From: Panaeolus papilionaceus | Lineage: Eukaryota > Basidiomycota > Agaricomycetes > Agaricales | Direction: 5' to 3' | DNA length: 64,000 nucleotides | Assembly: GCA_015501605.1 (NCBI GenBank) | Contig: JADNRZ010000051.1 | Span: 1-64,000, forward strand | Shown here: piece after piece, positions 56,252-64,000 of the stretch | Position numbering within the stretch: the stretch's first letter is position 1 | How the letters are laid out: each line of letters starts with the position of its first letter | Position numbers and translations under genes: made by a program | Notes under the pieces: model-generated | The model's database searches: none | Seen by the model: only the letters and a program-made list of their open reading frames with translations | What the model was told of the DNA's origin: nothing

Positions 56252-57814
56252 ATGGCCCCTCTTCAGAACCAAACCTCAGCGGATCCACTCAGATGTACGT
56301 CTCCCTCTTGTTTATCTGTACTCAAGCTAACTAGCACCTCCCCTCTCACCACCATAATGTCCATGTCGATGACAATGATGATGCTGATACCAACGTTGAT
56401 GTTGATGAACAGCCGCATCTCCCTCATCCCCACCCCAGGATCTACGCCATATGACGTCCAACACGCACCTCACATCGCCGAGCAAAGACACCCATCATGG
56501 TCGATCCAGGTCCCCTAATCGCCTCTCTCAGCACCTCAAAGCGTCAGATGTGAGGCTTGCGACGTCCGTTCCTGGGTCTCCTACATCAATGTACGTCCTT
56601 CCCTCTACACTTTTCTCATTCCATTCATCCAGTTAACACTCAATTCACCTACCCACGTTAGTCACTCATCCTCTTCCGCCATTTTTGAACGCGACATCGA
56701 ACCCATCCTCCTCCCATCCCCCCACACGCACTCCTCCACACATCCACCCAACCCACATCGTATCCCCCGTGCCAAAACCACTGAACAGCTGGAACAAGCT
56801 GTCCCGTCTGTACTTGACAGCGCCGCATCTGCACTTGCAACGATGGAGAACGAACCTGTGGCTGTTATCTCGCCTATATCCAATGCGGGTGTGTCGTCCC
56901 TGGAGCTTGGGCTAGGGTTGGCGTTTGCGAATCAGGGAGGAATGGGTGGAGGTGTGAGAGGAGGAAGGGCGAGTGGGTTCTCGTCGCCTGCTGGTGATCA
57001 TAGGAGTCGTAGTCCGTCCCCGCTTGGAAATAGAATTAACGAGCATGGGTCTGCGCAGGTGAAGGGGGAGTTGTTGCTGGGTATCCCGATCCCCAACGCG
57101 CCTCAGACTCAGGCTCCCCCTGCGATTGTCACTCCTACATCGGGAGGGTTGGATGGACCAATGAAGCCCACTCAAACCGCATCGTCACCTTCATCGCCCC
57201 CTCATCCTCTTCCATCTAATATTTCTCCTCCTACGACGCACCCTACGTCACCTACGTCGCCTGTATCTCCAACTCCTAACCCAATCCTGTTACCGACGAC
57301 CTCCCATCCTCCGTCTCCACGCAAACCATCACAAACGCAAAACGCCAAAGCGAACCGTCTGTCGTTTATCTCGTACTCTGATCTCTTGTCTTCTACGCCT
57401 ACGTCGACGCAACCGCTGAGCTCCCTGACGACGAGCGCATCTATCTCCGTTGAGCCCCCGCATTTGGCGAGTGTGAGTGGAGGGTTGAGTGCGTTGAGTG
57501 TGGCGGGGAGTAGGGTGGGGAGTAAGCCCCCCAGTCGGGTGGGTAGTGTTACAGGGAGTCCTGTATCCAGCCCTATCAGCTTGCCTTTATCCCTCTCCTC
57601 CTTGCCCTCTGTTTCTTCTCCCACTATGAATACGATCAACACCAACGTCCCGTTAACGACAAATCACGCCTCGCCTGTAGGCGGACCGATTGGGGGGTTG
57701 AGTCATCCGGGGAAGAAGGAGAGTATTGCGTTACTTGATAATGTGGGGGGTGAGTGGGAGAGGGAGGGGTTGGGGAGGGGGTTGGAGGAGAGGTTGGAAG
57801 GGGTGGGGATTTGA
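56252..57814 (+). CDS. Ser/Pro-rich disordered protein, conserved basidiomycete type
   Basis: Exons 56252-56294, 56413-56590 and 56662-57814 (introns 118 and 71 nt) give 457 residues. There is no enzyme domain and nearly all is low-complexity Ser/Pro/Thr/Gly. Short ordered-looking motifs stand out: SSAIFERDIEPILLPSP, TTEQLEQAVPSVLDSAASAL, NRLSFISYSDLLSSTP, and a C-terminal LLDNVGGEWEREGLGRGLEE. I recall similar motifs in an uncharacterised basidiomycete family, so a scaffold or regulatory role is a guess. Exon 1 was joined to the frame AASPSSPPQDLRHMTSN because only this choice keeps all three exons open. An ATG at 56451 is an alternative start. Confidence 0.72.
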
Positions 57815-58480
57815 GGGATGGAAATTACCGGAGAGGAGGATGAGAGGAGATGAGAGGGGAGGGAGGGAGGCGTGGTGACGTTGTTCGTTATGAAGGGTGG
57901 GGAGAAGAACGGAAGATGATGGGATGTTGGTGCCGTTGCTGTGTTGGTTCTCGTTGCATGAATCCATCCCTATGTTGCAATGTGCCCTTTCTCCCTTCTT
58001 CTTCTGTCGTTTATCCTTGTCTTGGTTTTTGCTTACCCTCTTCGTCTTCGTCATACGTTTCCTGTTCCCGTCCCTTCTTTCATTGTTACTCACTTTTCGT
58101 TTTATTCTTCGTTTCCCTTTCTCTATTCAAAGCATCCCTTCCTCCATCCATCGTTGTCCTCTCTGTTCGCCATTCCCCTTCGTCATTTCCCGTCCCTGCT
58201 CCAGAAATTGAATTTAAAATCAAATTTGTTCACTTCGCTTCGTCGAACGATGACTCGTTAATTCTGATTAATTATTCGCTTTTTCATTAATTTGGGTTTC
58301 ATATGTTTACTTAGTTATGCTTATCTGTATCGTAAAAGTTTAAATCGACTGCAAAACGAGTCTCTGATATTTCCTGTTTTAGAATTTGTGTCGCGTTTGA
58401 ATTTGCGCGTGGGGGTGGGGATGTACTGGGATATGAACGAACAGACGGGCTGGGATTGTCGAGCACATAAACGATTAGTT
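57815..58480. other. 3' flank of the Ser/Pro-rich gene, no gene seen
   Basis: T/C-rich and unstructured. Overlapping frames at 57850-58290 look like low-complexity shadows. Confidence 0.45.
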
Positions 58481-58753
58481 GGGGTTTAAACGTTTAGACT
58501 TGTCCGATATACTCGACATTTTATCATTGAAGAGTAACTTTGAATTAATGGAAACACTATTGTTCACCGAAGATGTTTAAATGTGTGTTTAAATGTTCGT
58601 TTAAACACCTATTTAAATCTTCATTAAATGCCTCATATTGTAGCAAGCTAGTTAGTAGCCCAGTCGAATTACACAAATTATCGATTATTAATTGAAATAT
58701 GTTTAAACGATAAATCATTGTATTGTCGCACCGTTTATAATCAAACGCCATCG
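58481..58753 (-). repeat. End of a DNA transposon related to the one at 15408-19708
   Basis: Reverse complement from 58753 begins CGATGGCGTTTGATTATAAA, identical in its first 12 bases to the left end at 15408. TA follows at 58754-58755. Inward lie several GTTTAAAC/TTTAAAT motifs, as in the other element. The opposite end was not found, so this may be a truncated copy or a small non-autonomous element. Confidence 0.65.
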
Positions 58754-59392
58754 TATTTTTGACGATCAAAGGCCCGCAGATGGTACGGTTTCTCATGATC
58801 GTCATCAACATGTGATGAGATGAGGATGCGCAGGCGCCGCATCGAAGAAACAGAGACTCAAGCCCGACGGTGGGGTAATGGGACAAAGGATACCCCATCC
58901 ATCCTGACATTGATAGCTGATCGTGCTCATTTCGACGCGAAGCTCTCCAAGATGCAGCGTTCATACGAATCAGGGACAGTAAGGCCAAGATTCGTACCTC
59001 ACCTCTAATCAACATTTAACGTACTGACGATGACAGTGTCCTAACTCTAGGCTTGACTCGCGCTGTGAAACGCCTTGGGCGTTGGGCATGAGCCCTTTTG
59101 ACCTAGCAAGTCATATGGGGCGGCAAGCGCTTTAAAAAATCGTTGGACACACATCTTGGACGAGACGAGTTTAACCCATCCCCCCTGCACAGAAGATGAG
59201 GTTCACAGGCTCGCGGCCCCGGGCCTGAGGAGATTGATGCGTCGGGTGAGGGACTGTGACACCAGGCTACCCCCTTTATCCGAAACCCCCAGACGACAAC
59301 CAAGGAATAGAGACTACCAAGCAGATCCATGTAATTTGCTTTACGTGTACATGCTCCTGCTCTTTGTCCCTATCACCTACATTACACGAGCA
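58754..59392. other. Spacer with a copy of the hairpin repeat
   Basis: 59238-59268 repeats the sequence of 1044-1074 (GTGAGGGACTG...CACCAG-CTA) in the same orientation, but lacks the left hairpin arm. No gene seen. Confidence 0.5.
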
Positions 59393-61003
59393 CTAAACCT
59401 CGGCCTCACGCTCAACCCAGTCCCCATGCGGTCCCATGATCCATCTTGATATGGATACCGGATCATAGCTGTTACGATGTGGCAGATCTCTCCGAGACTT
59501 AGCGCGCATGCGACTCAGAAAACGCATCCCAATTTTCCGCTTTGTTATCTCATCCTGCCGTCGAGCCACCCAAGGTACGAAATCGGACGAGACATCATCA
59601 TCGGACTCGGGCTCCTCGGTTATTAAGCCTGTCTGTTGTCCGAGTTCCACAATGGGATTTGCATTGGTGGTTCGGCTTCTAAACCCTGCCACTTGATGGT
59701 TGTCGTCAACACCGTAGTAGAATACCGTGGGCCAACTATGGCGAAGCTTAAAACGGTTATCATCGCTGATGAAAGAGTAATCAAAAGGAGTCGAAGACCT
59801 TTCCTGATTCATAGCGGCGCGTAGATCTCTGAGCTGCTGCGTGAATCGTAGGAGGTGCGGTTGTATATCCTTCAAGTTCTCCTCGAGTACGGAGACAAGA
59901 AGGTCTTCTCCATCCTTCTCTGCCTGCGCTATTTCCTCCGTAAGCCTTTTATCCTCGCTCTGAAGGGCATCAATCCGACTTTCAACGTCCGATACGAGGT
60001 TAGGTAGGAATGGTGTCTTCGGTGAGAATTTCTCCTTGTGAACGGATTCGTAGAAAGGAAAAGAGAAATCCGAACAGTTGGGTTCTTCGAGTGCTGTTTT
60101 CAACACCGCCAAAGCGGACTCTTGGGTCGTATCAAGGAATTTCGTCATTTGTGCGCCAAGGTTCAGAACCTCCTTTTTAAGGGGATAAAGGCAGTCCATG
60201 AGGGTTATACTGAGAGAGCCGTGAGATGGTTTCACTCACTTTCCACGGGCCATTCCTGAGTTCCTCATACCTCGCATCAGCTTTTTCCTTTGCCTCGTCC
60301 CTATGAATTGTGTTCCACATGGTGGTTACCACAGTGACCCGGTGTGCTCCCATATCGCCTACCATGGTTTGAAAAGTATTCATAACGCGACGTCGTGTTC
60401 CGCTCAACCGAAGATCCGTTATGGGGACGAGATAAAGAAGTGCGTAAATCATTGCGCTTATGCTGAGAGCATCAAGGTTGTCAGTCTCATTAAAGTAAGA
60501 CATCACCGAATGATATTGATGACGAACCCACAGCTACTCAGATACCGCGTAACCTTCGTGACGATGTCCATCTCTGATATTTTCCTATCCGCGAAGCCAG
60601 GCGTGTCAAATAAGACAAGAGGCCACTCATTCGTACTGTTCCCCTCCATCAGGACGACGCCGTCTAGATGGTAGGCGCAAACGTCCTGGGTGTATCCATC
60701 CAACTGATCTTTCGATATTCCCAAAGATGTATTTCCAGACAAGGCTTCTATGAACTAAAAGGAGCAGGTTGTAAAGCCAGTTGAGCGCAAAGAGTATATA
60801 TCGAGAGTCTGAAACATACTGAGCTCTTGCCTGCGCCGGTGGGTCCTATGAGTCTGCGATAACAATATTGTATCAGGGCTCTCCCAAAGTTCTTTGAGCA
60901 CTTACATGATTGCATACTTGAGGGATTTGTCTCTGGGACTCTCGGATGCAGCTTGTGCTCTAATCGATATAGGACCTTTAACTCTCAATTCGTTGTCGAA
61001 CAT
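59393..61003 (-). CDS. P-loop GTPase (AIG1/GIMAP-like), copy E
   Basis: Exons, in gene order, 60906-61003, 60820-60853, 60528-60754, 60240-60462 and 59393-60172 give 453 residues. The start is taken at 61003 (MFDNELRVKGPISI). The upstream ATG at 61153 is out of consideration unless spliced. Seen: G1 GPTGAGKSS near residue 36, YTQDV, G3 DTPGF, and TTMWN at the G4 place. A coiled-coil of alternating acidic and basic helices follows (VESRIDALQSEDKRLTEEIA), then a long polar C-terminal tail. Exon phases equal those of copy D at 46896-48260, about half identical by eye in the G domain. It lies directly downstream of F-box copy F' in the same orientation. Confidence 0.82.
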
Positions 61004-61227
61004 TACGAGATAGCGATGTAGGTAGTAAGCGGTGGTGGTACAAAGGCAGGTAGAGACTACTCCAGGACTGTGTCCCCCTTTCGGCGATGATACCCATCGC
61101 AAGTGGCTCCGCCTTGACTGAATAGTTTGATGAAGGATATTTTTACAACTCATTCAAGCACCGTATTTGGAGATCTCACGGCAAACTGCGTATGATATCA
61201 GAAATGAGTGACGTCTACGGGATGACA

Positions 61228-62634
61228 CTATCTCAATCCAACTAAATAGCCGGCCCCCCGGTGATACACCGCAATCTGACCTGATACCTCATCCAGGGCT
61301 AGAAGAGGCGCAGGGGTAAATAACATCTGAATCGGATTAAGCTCTTCCTCCTCTTCTGCGTTGTCATCTCCACGTCTGCTCTTCTTCCAGTCCATGCGAA
61401 GAGTGACTGGCGTTATATACCTAGCCTCTTGCACGCCTCCCTCACTCACCAACAGTGCGTCATCTGGCCATGCAAACTCTGCCAGAATGAGCCGGTTTCG
61501 CTCACCAGGGCAGAGCAAAACATGCCGATACGCACAAAATCGCGAGATGGTGTGAAATTCGGCGTATTCGGGCGGAAATCGAGCAATGACCACGACTTGT
61601 GGTGATTCAAGATTCCCGATCTCGAGTTCCTCGGCTTCAAGACATGCGTCGGGAATGATAATTCCCCACACCCTGTCTGCGTAGTACAGAGTGAACCTGG
61701 ACGTCTTTCCAATCCTGATGAGGGGGGGAGCTCGTAATGTCGACGGGCGTTTGACCCATGTTATCAGGTTGGAGGTTGATTCGGAGGAGAGTTGCATCAC
61801 AGTCATGGTCTAGATATGGCTTCTTTGAATAATAGAGCATATGGGAACGCGATACCGCGGCGAACCCTGCGTCATAGTCTGATGTGGAATCTTCTGGGAT
61901 AACAATTGACGTAATCTGGATTGCTTCGAGGCCGGTCGATTCCCAGTCTTTGGATACGACATGTTGTACACGCCATCCTTGAACCACCGCTTTGACGTAC
62001 GAAATGTCGCCGTCCTCCAGGATCCTTTCTGTCCATGCAAACACGACGCCCAACATGAACGAAAACCCACTATCGCCCTGTATGGATGCATCATGAAAGG
62101 TCATATCACCAGTGCAAGTGAATTTGTTTGGGTTGTCTTCCACCTGAGGAGGAATGAGGGTCTGAAAACTGCCGTCCTTGCTGCGCAGGTCGATGTAGAC
62201 CACGGACCAAGCTTGGGTTAACAGCAGAATCCACCTTCCACCTGGTATCATAACCATGTGATGTACCTGTCCTTTGGGTAAAGGCAAAGCTGTTACGTCC
62301 GTGAAGCTTCGGTTGTCAATATGGCGCCATCGGCGAGAGACACGTTGCCAGCGAAGAAAGATTGACTCCAACTGTTCAGTTGTGTACTGCGAAAGGGGTA
62401 GTTCGAATGCGGATGAGAAGGCGTCCGACTCCTGGTGGTCTTTGAAAATACTAATCCATAAAGTGCGCAGGCCTGTCAGTTGCTTGAACGACTTGGAAAC
62501 CTTTGCATGGCACGGTGCATCAGTGATACTGTAAGATCAGCATAGGGCGCAACACAACGCACTGATCGTAGCCTCAGAATGCTTTGCCAACCCGCATCTA
62601 AGAAAATCTTTTCTGTGATATCAAGTGACATCAT
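61228..62634 (-). pseudogene. F-box protein copy F', internal deletion and frameshift
   Basis: Inverted paralogue of 52915-54540. Exon 1 is 62563-62634, a 62-nt intron follows (62501-62562, GTGCGT...CAAAG), and exon 2 starts at 62500. The text follows copy F (FLRWQRVSRRWRHIDNRSFT, ASIQGD-GFSFMLGV, YYSKKPYLDHDCDATLLRI) to DITSSPP near 61725. About 60 codons present in copy F are then missing and the frame shifts. The original frame ends after about 29 more codons (TGA 61637), giving 311 residues, while the homologous end (RIGKTSRFTLYY to the stop at 61228) continues in another frame. It could encode a truncated F-box protein. Confidence 0.82.
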
Positions 62635-63198
62635 TGTGAGGGCAAGCATGATTGAAATGCAAGGACTTGTCGACGAGGTCGTTGATGAGAAAGGTTCATA
62701 CGTTCATCCTGCATCGTGGTTTTGATTGCGTCTATTTGCTGAGCCCTGACATCCACATGTAGCTTCTCTAGGGTTGGTTTACATCCGCGTACTGGATATA
62801 ATCGTATAAATTTGGAAAAAGAACTATAGAGTAGCTGTTGAGTGAGTGTAAAATTTGGGCCTGATTACCATTGTCATTGAAATGTTACGACTGGAACCAG
62901 ACTGAAAGACGTGTTATAACTTCTGAGCTTACAACCCCCGGTACCATGAAGTAAGGCGAGATACAATTCGTTGAAGATTTTATGATCAATTGAGGTATTC
63001 GTATCCGCTCAACGTATTACGTGACTGGCCCCTTCGTCAATGATCAACGAACAATGAACATCGGAATTGTTCAAGCTAGCCCTCGGATCCGGGTGGTCCA
63101 TGCAGCATTGTTCTTACCAGATCGAACTCGTCATCTCAAACAGAAGTTATTTGTGATGAAATTTTCCTGACGCAATAAATGAGAACAGCGTTTAGAGG
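62635..63198. other. Upstream region of F', no gene seen
   Basis: No frame with protein features. 63583-64000 likewise shows nothing. Confidence 0.45.
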
Positions 63199-63582
63199 CG
63201 GGGATCTGGGTGGAAGGTGAGCGGGGATCATGGTAGGATGGAAGAGGAAGGTGAGACGCGCAGCACGCGCGTTTGAGAAGAGAGGAAAAGGTGAACGTGA
63301 CTTGAAATGAGACGAAGACGGACGACGGAAATGACGAAAATAATCGCTGACGAAGGTGCGCACGACACACCACATACAAGGGTGCAAAGGAGCTTGTATG
63401 AGATGTATACTAGGTACATGCTATATTTAAAACGATAGAAAATCATGGAAATAGAAAGAAAATACTCGAACCTACAGAAACCAAGAGTTCTCGGCGCGTG
63501 AACGATGCGCTGATGCGAATAGAAATACACGGAAATATATAGAAAAATCGAAAAATAAGGGGATACTGACGCTGTAGTCATC
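63199..63582. repeat. LTR-like dispersed repeat R2, copy 3
   Basis: Starts GGGGATCTGGGTGGAAGGTG and shares AATGAGACGAAGACGGACGA-like and ATAGAAAATCAT-GAAATAGA segments with copies at 32527 and 42053. Ends near TAGTCATCA. Confidence 0.65.
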
Positions 63583-64000
63583 AACGCTGTCTTGCAGAGG
63601 GCCAAGGAGAGGTCCTGGTATTATTAATAACTCGAAAGGCGTGTTGTTCATAGGCACGTCCTTGTATTTATTTCTGTGTCTTGTCGTGCGGTTTCATTGA
63701 CAGCGGCCAGATGATAGAGTGCGGATAGGGTGATCCCGACCCTGGAAGCGTCCTGATCATGGGCACCCTTGAGAGCTTCTGGTCGAGTTCATCAATTGGC
63801 ATGGTGCTTATTCGTGCCATGATAAGCGGTGTTACGCGAGGATCACATTATTAGGAGATGCCGACAAAGACTGGTTCTACGGTATGCTGATATGGATGTC
63901 TATTGGTATGAGATGTTCTGAGCACCAGGCTCTGACGACGGGGTGATGTCAGGGTACAGCGGCATAGAGAGCTATCTGGATGAAGATTTGTGGTGGTCCG

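Noticed and set aside
57850..58290. Frames downstream of the Ser/Pro-rich gene
   Set aside because: Phe/Ser/Leu-rich translations of T/C-rich 3' flank sequence in three frames at once.

Overview
The window is nuclear DNA of a filamentous basidiomycete, most likely a mushroom-forming Agaricomycete. The evidence is gene structure (many GT-AG introns of about 50-70 nt with CTAAT/CTGAC-like branch sites), a secreted class II (ligninolytic-type) peroxidase, expanded F-box and P-loop GTPase families, a NACHT-type NLR fragment and a chromodomain Ty3/gypsy retrotransposon. No rRNA, tRNA or CRISPR was recognised. Splice sites were placed by eye by keeping frame and comparing paralogues inside the window.

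Layout. 1-820: start of a minus-strand gene that leaves the window. 1198-8712: a Ty3/gypsy chromovirus with 559-bp LTRs in which no difference was seen, a TCCAC target duplication, gag, a damaged pol and an extra zinc-knuckle ORF. 9426-11041: frameshifted F-box gene, followed by two decayed copies of one sequence (11.2-13.0 kb). 13223-14520: peroxidase with Mn-site pattern E-S-D. 15408-19708: a DNA transposon with inverted ends, a DDE transposase pseudogene and a second decayed gene; every stop in both genes is TGA. 21036-23325: ATG18 (autophagy). 24225-29786: two almost identical delta-12 fatty acid desaturases from a tandem duplication of about 4 kb. 31253-38043: two small unknown genes among dispersed LTR-like repeats. 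38044-41015: F-box gene that seems split by about 1.3 kb of non-coding DNA. 43271-44829: single-pass membrane glycoprotein.

45093-62634 is the most unusual part. F-box genes lie beside P-loop GTPase genes three times: a divergent pair (45093-46481 and 46896-48260), a tandem pair whose GTPase is a pseudogene (52915-55146), and an inverted copy of that pair (62634 down to 59393) in which the GTPase is intact and the F-box gene has a deletion and frameshift. Between them lie a NACHT fragment (51203-51770), a small Arg-rich gene with a decayed copy (49851-50336; 55700-56031) and a Ser/Pro-rich gene (56252-57814). The right end holds further repeats.

Housekeeping functions (ATG18, desaturases, peroxidase) show intact frames and regular introns. 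The transposon, F-box, GTPase and NLR regions are full of duplications, deletions and nonsense changes, as expected for fast-evolving accessory DNA. Several nonsense codons look like CGA to TGA changes, consistent with cytosine-methylation decay or a RIP-like process.
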